Of a DNA stretch of 64,000 nucleotides, positions 34,767 to 45,086 are shown in pieces (the stretch's first letter is position 1; the number at the start of each line of letters is the position of its first letter). The DNA is taken from the NCBI GenBank assembly GCA_002786025.1, contig NHNW01000010.1:310001-374000 (forward strand), written 5' to 3'. Source of the DNA: Zasmidium citrigriseum (lineage: Eukaryota; Ascomycota; Dothideomycetes; Mycosphaerellales; Mycosphaerellaceae). The position numbers and the translations under genes were made by a program. The notes under the pieces are model-generated. The model was given only the letters and a program-made list of their open reading frames with translations. It did no database searches and was not told where the DNA came from.

Positions 34767-35058
34767 GATGGCGGTGGTCGTCCTGGTGCCGGTAGATTAT
34801 TGAGTGTGCGCTTCGGCCGGAGGAATGGGTGGTTGTTTGGGCGTCGTGGTAGGGACTTGTTTCGCAGAGCTCACTGCAGAAGTGACGGGACAATGGAAGC
34901 GGAGCCGCCAAGACCGGCGCGGAGGATGGATGTTCTTGCTGACTACATGCGTACCTGCGGCCTTCACTTCTTGCCTTGCAGCTGCACGATCGCATCTCTG
35001 AAAACGACGAGGCCTTCTTCTTTTGTTCGATTGAGGATTTCGGAGTTCTGGAGACACC
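34767..35058. promoter_or_regulatory. Bidirectional promoter, MPC2 / complex I B8
   Basis: The ATGs of the two mitochondrial genes lie only 292 bp apart on opposite strands, so both leaders and promoters must share this segment. I do not see a canonical TATA box or a defined factor site. Confidence 0.55.
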
Positions 35059-35455
35059 ATGTCGGGCAAATACGCCTTCACCAAGACGCTCAAGGAGCTG
35101 CGATTCCTCCACTGCCAGACCAGCGAGCACTCCAATGCCGTCCGGTATGCCCTGCACAAGCCATTGAAGATCCATGCGCTCATTGAACTGATAAACGTGA
35201 CTGTCCAGATCATTCCTCACTCGCGCCTACCCCACGATGAAGAAGAACAACCCTCACACCCCAATCATGATCCGAGAAGCGATGGGCATCGAGCCGAGAG
35301 TATATGCGAGATATGAGTACGGAAAGGAGAAGTTTGCGGATTTGAAGGGTACGAATAAAGCTTGGATCTCTTATGAGATGGTCTAACATCTGGCAGGACT
35401 CGATGACAAGGCGATTGAGGAGAAGGTCACGACATTGGTTCAGGGCGAGCAATAG
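35059..35455 (+). CDS. NDUFA2: NADH:ubiquinone oxidoreductase B8 subunit (NDUFA2 / NUO-10.5)
   Basis: CDS join(35059..35144, 35209..35348, 35397..35455), 94 residues. LKELRFLHCQTSEHSNAVRS, then FLTRAYPTMKKNNPHTPIMI and ARYEYGKEKFADLKGLDD match the L51/S25/CI-B8 thioredoxin-like fold of the complex I accessory subunit. The length fits the N. crassa 10.5 kDa subunit. It sits in the mitochondrial matrix arm. Both introns are clean GT-AG and in phase. Confidence 0.93.
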
Positions 35456-35717
35456 CGAAAGAGGGCCTACGTTATAGAAGTGGGAAGCCTACCCGCTTCA
35501 TGTACATATGTACAATACAAGCAAGAGAGCGACCAAAAGATGAATGATACCCGTAACACAAGGCTCTCGCGCACAAGGAACATTTGTCCAGTGAAGGGAA
35601 TATGATACGTACGCTTGACACTGACTGAAAAAGCACAGCTGCCTCAGACGTCACGGATGCAAGAAAAAGAGATTTGGCATTTCTACAACGCTTTCAAGAC
35701 GCTGCGAACATATGGCA

Positions 35718-36984
35718 CTACGTCGCTGCCGCCACTTCACCAAAACGGAACTGCGCCCACGACATCGACCCTTCTGGCATAGTCCACAATCTCTGGCCCT
35801 TCTCATCATGCGCGGCACCTGCGCCAACGTGGACTGAAAGTGTCAGCATTGTTCAAGCACTACAGCGAGTCAACGGCTCGAACGTACTCGGAAGCAAGTG
35901 CTCGAAAGATGGATGTGCTCTTCTGGCGTCTTGCCGTTTTAATAGTTCATCCATGGCCTTCTGGCGGGCTTCCGGAGGCTGCTCAACTGCATCTTTCAAT
36001 GCCTCATCGAAGCTCAGGGTGTAGTCCAGAGCACCAGGCCTGCCGAAGGTGCGGCCCAAGTCCTGGACATGTCAGTACACAGGCTGCCTCTGGCTCAAGA
36101 TTCGAATCTGGGAGGTGCCACGTACCCGCAAGTTGTGCACAGCCATTCCGGAGACGATGATCTGAATCCCCTCGTCACGAAGAGACGAGATGGCTTTGCC
36201 CAGCGCATAATGCATGTTGGGATCCTCATCGTCGAAAAGCGAGACCTGGACGATCGGTACGTTCAATGGGTTCTTCTCTGGGTTGAACGCGCACATGAAG
36301 CTTGCCCAGACTCCATGGTCCAGTCCTCGTCGTACGCCTTCGGCTTTGATTCCGGCATTCTGCAACAACCCAAGGACCTACAACCACGGAGACATGGTCA
36401 GCTTCCAGAAGACTGGAAAGAGCGCTTGACGAACCATCTCAGCCAACTCAGGACTTCCTTTATTTGGATACTTGAACTCATAGTAGTGCGCGGGAAAGCC
36501 ATAAAAGTCATAGATGAGACCCATGCTCTCGGCTGTGTTCACCTCGATGGTATCCCGGTACCCTTGCCAATGGGCAGAGAATACGACGACGGCCTTGGGC
36601 TTGACCTTCTGGGTAATCTCGCGGCCGATTTCTTGGAGCTTGCCATACGCTGGATGCGAGGTCTCCTCCATTACACTGGATCAGCGAGGTCAGAAAACTG
36701 TCTTGCTCCTACATGACAAGTTGAACATACTTGGGTCCTCCGTGAGACAGGAAATAGACAGGCGTTCGTGGCATCGTTGCGTTGATTCTGAGGGATTGCT
36801 TGGCCGTAGGATTGATCAAGCTATTCTGGAGACTAGTCGTTGTTCGCGAGGCTCGAAAAGTGTCTAGGACTCGATATCCTGCTTGTCGTAACGTGTTCGA
36901 TGAGTTTGAGAGCAGTACAGCAGGTAGTGAAGCCACAATGATCCCAATGACAAGGACTTTGAACCAAGGGAAGGTCTGAGGCAT
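35718..36984 (-). CDS. LigB-family extradiol dioxygenase (4,5-DOPA dioxygenase-like), N-terminal anchor
   Basis: CDS complement join(35718..35833, 35888..36062, 36126..36377, 36435..36675, 36731..36984), 345 residues from the Met at 36984. TPVYFLSHGGPNVMEET holds the first metal His. VVVFSAHWQ, YDFYGFPAHYYEFKYP, RRGLDHGVWASFMCAF and LLPIHVGAGAAHD complete the DODA/LigB family, which cleaves catechols with non-haem Fe(II). Before the domain is an in-frame extension with a hydrophobic helix (FKVLVIGIIVASLPAVLL). If the Met at 36774 were used, the protein would be 275 residues and soluble, the usual length. One donor (GTTCGT) is weak but needed for the phase. The natural substrate is unknown. 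Confidence 0.85.
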
Positions 36985-37250
36985 GAGCAGCAGACTATGT
37001 ACGAAAGCAATTGCTCTACCGTTGTTGCAAGAGCTCAGTGCTTCTAGAAAACGTTCCTTCTGCTCTAATAGCTGACTATATGGCAGCTTTGTCATTGGTG
37101 TATTTCTTCGGTGCTGGCGAGATCGCCGAACGGAAGCATTCCGTGCTGTGACGACTGACGTTTGGACTTGCGAGAGCTTGGGCATTGAGAAGCCATTGTC
37201 AACAACATAACACTTCGAATAACAACACCAACTATTCCTGGTAAACCACC
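36985..37250. other. Short divergent intergenic region
   Basis: 266 bp separate the dioxygenase start (if 36984 is used) from the thioesterase start. The dioxygenase frame stays open upstream across much of it, so the real start could lie higher. Confidence 0.5.
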
Positions 37251-38091
37251 ATGTCGAGCGCAGCGGCAATCGTAGTCCCGGCCCTCAAACGGCACACCAG
37301 CACGGTCATCGTCGCACATGGACTCGGAGACAGGTGAACCCTCTCCTTCGCCGAAACGATCAATATGGACTTGGATTGCTAACTACCAGACAGCGGCGCA
37401 GGATGGTAAGCCTTCTTTACTCCAACTATGCTGTCGACCAGCTGCTCACCATCTCTTCCTCTGTAGGGCCTTCCTCGCCGAAGAATTCCGCCGCAAATCA
37501 CTCTTCCCCGAAACCAAATTCGTCTTCCCAAACGCCCCGAACATCCCCATCACCGTCAACATGGGCATGCGTATGCCTGGCTGGTACGACATCGCAGACT
37601 TCGGCGACCTAGCGAACCGAAGTGAAGACGAGGCAGGAATCCTGAGGAGTCAAAAGGTGTTCCACACGTTGATTGAGGATGAGATCAAGAGCGGCATTCC
37701 CACAGAGAGGATCGTGCTTGGAGGGTTCAGTCAAGGTGGAGCCATGAGTTTGATGGCGGGTATCACGAGTCCGACGAAGCTGGGCGGCATCTTTGGACTC
37801 TCGTGCTATTTGCTCTTGCAGGGCAAGGTCCGAGATCTTGTGCCTGCCGACTCGCCGAACCAGAAGACGCCTATCTTCATGGGTCATGGCGACGCGGATC
37901 CGGTGGTCAAGTACCCATGGGGTAAAGCGACGGCGGATAAGTTGAAGGAGTGGGGATGGGATGTGGATTTCAGGACGTATAGGGGCTTGCCGCATTCTGC
38001 TGCGCCGCAGGAGATTGAGGATTTGACGCAGTATCTGCGGGCGAGGATTCCGGATTTGGGGGATAAGGAGAAGGGGAGTGGGAGTCTATGA
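37251..38091 (+). CDS. APT1: Acyl-protein thioesterase 1
   Basis: CDS join(37251..37333, 37394..37405, 37467..38091), 239 residues. VIVAHGLGDSGAGW is the family signature, split over three exons with a 12 bp middle exon. The nucleophile elbow GGFSQGGAMS (Ser about 120), MGHGDADPVV (Asp) and GLPHSAAPQE (His) form the triad. The cytosolic enzyme removes palmitate from cysteines of Ras- and G-alpha-type proteins. The TGA at 38089 is followed by C and a 44-codon in-frame extension holding a hydrophobic helix (see the separate entry). The start at 37251 gives the usual N-terminus. Confidence 0.93.
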
Positions 38092-38226
38092 CTGCCGGAG
38101 TGGGTGAGGGATGGGATGAGTAAAGAGCCTTATGATGCTGGGGAGGTGAAGCTGGTGCTGGGGATGGTGGCGATGGTCATGATCTGGGTTCTGACTGTGG
38201 CATTTTGGAGGAGGCTGAGGCAGTGA
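38092..38226 (+). other. Possible readthrough extension of APT1 with transmembrane tail
   Basis: In the APT1 frame, after TGA C, 44 sense codons run to a TGA at 38224-38226. They encode a hydrophilic linker, then LVLGMVAMVMIWVLTVAFW, a strong transmembrane helix, and the basic end RRLRQ. A tail anchor is the natural reading. An internal ATG at 38116 could instead start a 36-residue membrane peptide. Translation is inferred. Confidence 0.4.
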
Positions 38227-38276
38227 TTGGCTGTCCAAGACAGTTGCTATGAATCAAGAAGTGAGTATGCTAATGC

Positions 38277-39103
38277 TCACAACTGAGCGGTTCTGCCAGA
38301 GCCCATAATACATCCGTTGAAGTCGCAATAGTCTTCAAAGAACCCCTCGCGCACCTCGTCGCCGTCTAATTCCTCCCATTCCTCCTCCGCGTCCTCCTCC
38401 TCAAGTACCACCCAGTCATCCTCAATGTCCTTCTCTTGCTTCTGCTCGATGGAATTATCGGTGGTTGACAGGTCGTTGTGGCCCCGCGGCTCCATCTCTT
38501 CGAGTATATCAGCGTCCAAGAGCACATTGCCTTCGTCGTCTTGACTGAATTGGTCTTTGCCCTGCATTGTTTGTGAGCTTCATGTGATGATCGACCAAAA
38601 AAGAGTTCGTTGAAAGCTTACAGGCACGATGAAGTAGTCCTCCATGTCGCTGAAGTTGCCCGAAGGCTCGACGACCTCGCTGCACTTGTAGTGCGTGGTA
38701 GCTTTCTCTGGCAGCTGAAGCAGTGCTGTCAGCAAGGGTCGAGTCTGAAGACGCAACCCATACGTACCACCGTCAGCTTGGTGCCTGTGTCCTTGCGAGC
38801 CTGCTTCGGTAGATGCGAAGGCACTCGAGAGTCGCCGTGGGTCCGCATACGCAGGAGCATTTCGCGTGAAGCTCTGTTCGGCTTGCGGATAATGTAGTCT
38901 TGCCTAATCATGACACGCGAGTGCACCAAGGCATATGTCGCGTCGTCGAAGAGGATCAAGGCCTTGCCCATGCGGCAGCTCAAGCTAGGCTGGTCTGGCT
39001 CATGGATGCCGTCGGTACATGGCGTATTGCGAAAAAGGTGGACAAGCTCCGGCGTGGTGATGGGGATGGTGTACCTCATCGTGTAGGTTTTGGCGTGGAG
39101 CAT
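38277..39103 (-). CDS. Conserved-looking acidic protein of unknown function
   Basis: CDS complement join(38277..38561, 38622..38714, 38768..39103), 237 residues, three exons, all in phase 0. I do not recognise a family. The N-terminal half looks folded (RYTIPITTPELVHLFRNTPC, KALILFDDATYALVHSRVM, then a basic segment RKPNRASREMLLRMRTHG). A Cys and a Tyr-rich piece (THYKCSEVVEP, MEDYFIVP) cross the splices. The C-terminal third is very acidic with EEEDAEEEWEELDGDE, so a protein- or nucleic-acid-handling role is possible but unproven. Its 3' end is 50 bp from the end of the APT1 extension. Confidence 0.7.
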
Positions 39104-39384
39104 ATAGCTTTTGTTGGTTTGTTAGTTGGCGGCGTTGCCTATACGGAGGTGTTTGCAGCTCGAGGTCGCACACGTCACATGTGAGGTTTTGAAAATTGGT
39201 GGTCTGTGCGCGTGAGATGTGAATGTTCGTTTCACGCTGGCTGGCTGCTGAAGCTCTGAAATATATCCGCAACCGCCGTCAGCAAACAAACTCCATTGCT
39301 CGTCCCATCTATAGCATTCAATCGTATCAAAGCAAGGCTCGCATCACCATTCGACAGCTTTCACGAACCGGTTGGAACCGCCTT

Positions 39385-40396
39385 TCACCTGGCCAAGTTC
39401 TTTGGCGGCTGGGTTGCAGGTCCCTCAGGAGTGACATACGCCTTGGTCATACCGCCGTCGACGACAAAGTCACTGCCGTTGACAAAGCTGGCCTCGTCGC
39501 TGGCCAAGAACAACACGGCCTGCGCCTGCTCGATGGCCTCTCCGAAACGACCAGTTGGGAAGTGGACCTCGCGACGGTGGCGCTTGGGCTGGTCGTCTCC
39601 GAGCCAGTCTTGAAGCAGAGGGGTGTTGAGAGGTGCCGGGCAGAGCGCATTGAAGCGGAAGCCCTCTCGGGCGTGCACAATGGCGAGCTCACGGGTCATG
39701 GCAAGGACTGCGCCCTTCGAAGCAGTGTAGGCCAGCTGAGGAGTGGCCGATCCGACAAGCGCGACGACCGAGGCCGTGTTGATGATGCTGCCCTTGGTCT
39801 TCTTGTACTTGCGGAGAGAGAGAACGGCATGCTTGCTGCCAAACCACACGCCCTTGACGTTGATGTTCTGGGTCAGATCCCAAATCTTCTCAGGGGTATC
39901 GACGGCGTCTGCGACTCGATTAGCATCCGAATGCCGAGGATATGTTTCAATCAATACTTACCAGCATCATCAGCGTGCATAATGCCAGCGTTGTTGAACA
40001 TGACATCCAAACCACCCCATGCGTCAAGCTTCTCAACGACGCCTTGGACATCTGCCTCCTTGGAAACGTCGACCTTGGCCGTCTCGACCTTGCCAACTGC
40101 ATTTGGTGCCATTTCCTTTGCCTTTGCAAGTGCCTTCTCCAATGCGGGCTCTGAGATGTCGGTCATCATGACGTTGGCGCCTTCGCGCAAGAAGAGGATG
40201 GTGGTCTCGAGACCGATGCCACTGGTACATTGTCAGATCATATTGCTCACAGTTCGATGGCAAACTCTTATATACTTACCCGCCAGCACCAGTGATGATG
40301 GCATTCTTTCCCGCCAAACGTCCACGACCTTCAGAAGCCCTGGTATCCATTGTCAGTCCATGTGTTGAAACAAGAACATATATGAATCACTCACAT
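39385..40396 (-). CDS. Short-chain dehydrogenase/reductase (classical SDR)
   Basis: CDS complement join(39385..39908, 39962..40221, 40280..40339, 40395..40396), 281 residues. The Rossmann motif NAIITGAGGGIGLET (TGxxxGIG), VMFNNAGIM (NNAG), the catalytic Ser in INTASVVAL, and YTASK (YxxxK) are all present, and it ends with GSDFVVDGGMT typical of FabG-like reductases. The cofactor is probably NAD(H), because TDIS follows the second strand. The substrate is unknown. The start codon may be split by an intron: AT, then GTGAGT...CAG, then G. An alternative in-frame ATG at 40350 within that intron would give MDTRASEG instead of MASEG. Confidence 0.9.
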
Positions 40397-41283
40397 TGTG
40401 TTGAAGTTGGCTTTTGAGTGATGCAAGGAGGAATTCTCTTTCAGTCAGCTTTTGCAGCAATGAAGGCGCTTGGCAGTGGAAGGTGTGGTGGAAGTCAAAA
40501 GGAAAGTGCGACGAACTCTTGTTGAAATGGTCGCCGCCGTAGTCAAGCAGAAGAAGAGCCTTTACTCACTGGATGCGGATGAAACATCCTATCTCACCGC
40601 CCGATAACTGGGTCCCCGGACAGCCCGCCACTTAGCGCTCCACTCACATGGGCCAAGTTATGACGAAACGTAAACAGGACGGCAAAGGTGTTCTTGACCT
40701 GAAGGCAGCTCCTCGTGAAGACCATCTTCACTTCATTGGCATCGCCACTTCAATGACACTCAGTGCCAATCTCTTCACTGCTTTCGACGTCTCGCGAGCT
40801 ACGAGGCACGACTGCTCTTTCCCCAGCCTTCACGACTGTCCCTGCCTCAGCGGCGCCTGATTTTCGGGCATTGTGGAGACGGCCGCGGTCGGCGTTGCTG
40901 CTGTTGATGTGGTTTCCTAATCGCAACACTCACGATAGTGCACGAGGCTGCTGAACATCTGTACAACACGTTCAACAACATCGCAGGACACGGAGTAAAG
41001 GAGGAGTTCACGCGTCTCGGACTCGGTTGACGCCACGCCACGACCGATCGGCGCACAGGCGTTCCGCCACAAGAGCTCCAGCCCAGCCAGGACCAGACGA
41101 AGCACGCGCGCCGGGTGGGCGGTGACGATGCCAGGCACACCTCCACTTCCTTGCTCGCGACGATAAGACCTTTAGTCACCCGAAGAATTCGCCCATCCCA
41201 ATATCGCCTTCAACACCCTCATCCCGTTGTATTCAACTTACAACACCCTCCCCGTCTCTCTCTCTTCCACATCACGCGACACC
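40397..41283. other. Divergent intergenic region
   Basis: About 890 bp between the SDR and the glutamine synthetase-like gene. No feature recognised apart from pyrimidine-rich sequence near 41200-41280. Confidence 0.55.
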
Positions 41284-43000
41284 ATGGCCATCACCGACGA
41301 CCCCTCACAGCTCGAGCACGCCGACCTCGAGGAGCTGCTGAAGAATGACAACAGCGTCAAGGTCGCCGGCGTAGACATCGATGGCCAGCTTCGCGGCAAG
41401 CTCATGTCCAAGAAGAAGTTCTTCTCAGTCGCAAAGTCTGGTTTCGGGTTTTGCTCAGTATTGTGGGGGTATGTTAGCGAAAGTGGATGAGCCAGTGGGA
41501 ATGTTCAAGAGCAATGCTAACCTTCTATCGTTTTGATTGCAGGTGGGGTATGAAAGAGGAGAACTCATGTTGCGCATCCAAGGCATTTGCTGATCTTCCA
41601 TCCAGATATGCACGATCAGACATATTTTAAAGAACTGAAGATCAGCAATGCAGAGAACGGATACAGAGACATCACGGCAGAGATCGATCTCTCCAGCTTC
41701 AGAAGAATACCATGGGAGAACAACATGCCTTTCTTCCTCGTCAGCTTCCGCGAGCCCGAAGGTGGCAGTCTCAGCGCCTGCCCACGGAGTCTGCTGGAAC
41801 GGGCGGTCGACAAGATCAGTGCAAAGGGCATTGGAGCGTTGGCTGGAGGTAGTGATGTCCCAAGTCGGTTTGATCACTCTGAGGCTGACCATTAATCACT
41901 TCGTCAACAGCTGAATACGAGTTCTATACCTTCCGAGCCCCCTCCAACCACCAATCGCCCGATGAGCGAAACTCGAGCGCAACCGCTACATTCCTTCAGA
42001 ATAACCCCGTCAAGAGCCTGCCGAGTTTGGAAGAGGGAATGTTTGGGTATTCTCTCACGCGACCAGTGCACAATCAAGATTGGTACTACGACATTTTCAA
42101 CACATGCAGCAATTTCAGGTGTGACGTTGAAGGTTGGCATACGGAGAGCGGGCCTGGAGTATACGAAGCCGCACTGGAATATGGAGAGATCAAGGTCATG
42201 GCGGACAAGGCGGCATTGTTCAAATTCACGACCAAGTGCATTAGTTCGAAGTACGGTATCACGCCGTGCTTCATGGCTAAGCCGAGGGAGAATCTGCCTG
42301 GAAACAGCGGGCATATGCACATTTCTCTGAAGGACAACAAGACCGGCGCCAACCTTTTCGTCAGGGAGAAGGAGGATCCGAACCCTCCATACGAAGGTCT
42401 CCAGAATGTGTCAGATATCGGCCGATGGTTCCTCGCTGGTGTTTTGGATGGCCTGCCAGACATCATGCCCATCGTGGCCCCTACAATCAACAGCTACAAA
42501 AGGCTGGTCGAGAACTTCTGGGCGCCAGTGACTGTATCCTGGGGATTAGAGCACCGAGCCGCATCTATTCGTCTGATCGCTCCGCCGACATGCCCGCCGA
42601 AAGGAACCAGATTGGAGATTCGTGTCCCGGGCGCAGACACCAATGCTCATCTAGTCCTTGGTGCGATCCTAGCGCTTGGATATCGCGGCGTCGAGAAGAA
42701 AATGCAGGTCCCAATCCCGCCCCTTGGAAAGGGCCAGGACGTCGGTGGTAGCGATGACAAGGGCGAGAGGTTGGCCAAGAGCCTGAAAGATGCCACAGCA
42801 CGATTCTCTCGGAAGGGCAGCGTTGCAAGGGAAGTCTTTGGCGACGACTTCGTGGACCATTTTACAGGCACAAGGGAGCATGAGATTAGGCTCTGGGACG
42901 AGGCCGTGACTGATTGGTAAGTCATTCTCTCATTTTGTCAGCCTGCTTTGCATACTGATTGTTTTATAGGGAAGTCAGGAGGTACATCGAGACCGTCTAG
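41284..43000 (+). CDS. Glutamine synthetase-like protein (type I catalytic domain, FluG-like)
   Basis: CDS join(41284..41468, 41543..41547, 41606..41848, 41911..42916, 42970..43000), 489 residues. VAGVDIDGQLRGKLMSKKKF opens the beta-grasp domain. GWDMHDQTYF is restored only by a 5 bp exon. GAEYEFYTFRAP carries the metal-binding Glu residues, GNSGHMHISL is the NxGxHxH loop and PPTCPPKGTRLEIRVPG holds the Arg-rich end of the site. These place it in the GlnA/FluG-like group, ATP-dependent glutamate-amine ligases. Whether it makes glutamine or a gamma-glutamyl compound cannot be told from sequence. The last exon (31 bp) gives EVRRYIETV. Confidence 0.92.
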
Positions 43001-43685
43001 ACAACAGTCAATCGCGGCATACACATGATGGTCATGTTACCGGCATATGCATGGCGTGCTGGCGTTCTACCTGTAACGAATGGCCGGCCAGTATTGAAAC
43101 GATTTCTTCGTCCAACGGCATATGGTATGCCATTGATGGAGATCGAAGAATGCCTAACAGAGAAGACCTACGATTTTACTCTGCACTTCAATAGCGAAAC
43201 CAGCCCCAAGACGGACGAGCATGCCCGATCTTTGCGACAATGTACCCTTTGTTGTCGTTTCACTAGCGTCTCCGATAGTCGCCACACTTCACGTGACACG
43301 CAGTCGATTGTAATACAAACCGTGCCATTCAATGTAACTTGTACGGCATCTTGATTGCTGAATAAGTCGGTCTTCACGAGAGCAAAATAATCCGGCTGCC
43401 TGGTGTCGTATGCGCATTCTTTCCTAGCCATCCGGTGGCGAGGAGGCTATAAACGTTTCCCTTCGTAACCGGCGCTTGGCGATTGTCAGCGCAGCCACCT
43501 TCTTGCGACAGCCTCTCGAACCACACAACTTCACCTCCCTCACGCCATCACTCATCCTCTTCCACCAACCTCGACCCCGTTGCCGACATCACCAAAACAC
43601 TGCACCAGCTCACATTCTGCAATCGACGCCCATCCGCGCGCCGCCGAGCCTACTCCTGACCTCCGAATAATCAGCAACCACCACC
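43001..43685. other. Intergenic region
   Basis: About 690 bp upstream of synaptobrevin. CT-rich near 43500-43660, as in a promoter and leader. No gene seen. Confidence 0.55.
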
Positions 43686-44182
43686 ATGTCGAACAACGAC
43701 CTCTACGACCCCTACGTCAAGCGCGATGCGCAACAGGGCGGACAGCATGATGGAGGCGATCGTACGCAAGCGCTGCAATCCGTAAGTGTGATGTTGACGG
43801 CCTGGAGAGCTTCTGCGCGGGCTCCCAGGCATCGGGCAACGCAGAGCACAATGGGAGGCTGACGGCAAGCAAAGGAAATCGACGGCGCCGTACGAACAAT
43901 GCAGAACAACATCACCAAGATCTCAGAGCGTGGCGAGCGCCTGGATAACCTGCAAGACAAGACCGACCACCTCTCGACCCAGGCCAACAGCTTCCGCCGC
44001 GGCGCCAACCGAGTGAGGAAGCAGATGTGGTGGAAGGACATGAAGATGCGCATGTGCATCATCGTTGGCATCATCATCTTGCTCGTGGTCATTATTGTGC
44101 CCAGTGGTAAGACAATCGCCTGATCGAAAGCAGTAGGATATCGCTGACGAGAGGGATAGCTATCTACGGCAGCCGCCACTAG
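43686..44182 (+). CDS. SNC1: Synaptobrevin-type v-SNARE (Snc1/2)
   Basis: CDS join(43686..43781, 43875..44106, 44160..44182), 116 residues. [20 protein letters not shown] then [13 protein letters not shown] is the R-SNARE heptad helix with the zero-layer Arg. [18 protein letters not shown] is the classic pre-membrane segment, and [17 protein letters not shown] is the tail anchor. It drives fusion of secretory vesicles with the plasma membrane, pairing with Sso and Sec9. The last 23 bp exon supplies the final residues AIYGSRH. Typical size. Confidence 0.97.
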
Positions 44183-44719
44183 ATAGCGACGACGCGAGAG
44201 ACGTGAACCACGACACGAGAGCTTAGTACGAACGAACCATGGCATGCAAGAGCGAGATTGCGGTCGGAGAGACAGCATGAGACCGCAAGGAGCGAAAGTC
44301 TGCCAACAACACCTTTACATACCCCCAACACCTGTTGAAGAGCATGCTTGATTATGACATTGGCGCTTGCGGAGCGAAGGATTGGACCGCGAGCGTTTGA
44401 GATTCCGTAGCTGGTGCGAATGTAACTATATGAAACCTAGTTTCCGGAGCTCGGTCACTGTCACATGAAGAAAGGAGAGGTAAGTGGGATGCTGATCATG
44501 ACTTCTTCAAAAACAATTCCATTACTCGTATGCCGCTCTCGGGTCATGCTATGGGTATCACTGCTGAATCCATCGCGTCATGCTCAAACAAACAGAAAAC
44601 ACAAATGCATCGTGACAATCGCTTCTCCCTGACCCCTGTGCTATCCACATCTCCATAGCTTGGGGATATCCTCTGCCTTGCTGGAATGGACTTGACTGGT
44701 TCTCGTGGACGAGCGCGCG
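44183..44719. other. Convergent 3' intergenic region
   Basis: About 540 bp between synaptobrevin and the small hydrophobic protein gene. Nothing recognised. Confidence 0.6.
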
Positions 44720-45086
44720 CTATACCGCACTCGTTGTCGCTTTGCGCCGCTTGACCTTGCCGCAAGTGAGGACGGAGGCGATGGCGTAGAAGATGGCGAC
44801 GATGCCCTGGGTGGTAGTTAGTACTGGTCTCTGTGAAAGTAGATTGAGTGCGACTCACGTTGACAATGGCCTTGACGACGGCTATGAAAAGTAAAGGTCA
44901 GTGAATGTCCTAGACAGCAACGATATGGCTTCTGCCCGGAAGACTTACCAACGATGGCATTCACGACTGCCATAAAGCAGGCCGTAATGGCGTGAACCAC
45001 CGAATTGAACTGTGTATATCCGTCAGTCTTGCACGTGAAGGGCGGAGGCTCGAGGCAGGACGTACGCAGGAGACGACGGCACCCAT
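44720..45086 (-). CDS. 63-residue hydrophobic, putatively myristoylated protein
   Basis: CDS complement join(44720..44806, 44859..44881, 44949..45009, 45066..45086), 63 residues from four exons with three introns of 50-70 bp. It starts MGAVVSC, a good N-myristoylation motif (Gly2, Ser6) with Cys7 for palmitoylation. The body is almost all Ala, Val, Ile, Phe with few polar residues (ACFMAVVNAIVAVVKAIVN, then GIVAIFYAIASVLTC), in an 11-residue-like helical rhythm. The tail GKVKRRKATTSAV is basic. I believe small proteins of this look recur in ascomycetes, but I know no function. Membrane attachment is inferred. It is too short for standard ORF finding because each exon is tiny. Confidence 0.75.

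Noticed and set aside
39223..40368. 381-codon plus-strand ORF opposite the SDR
   Set aside because: It is the antisense shadow of a clearly spliced SDR and has no protein-family features.
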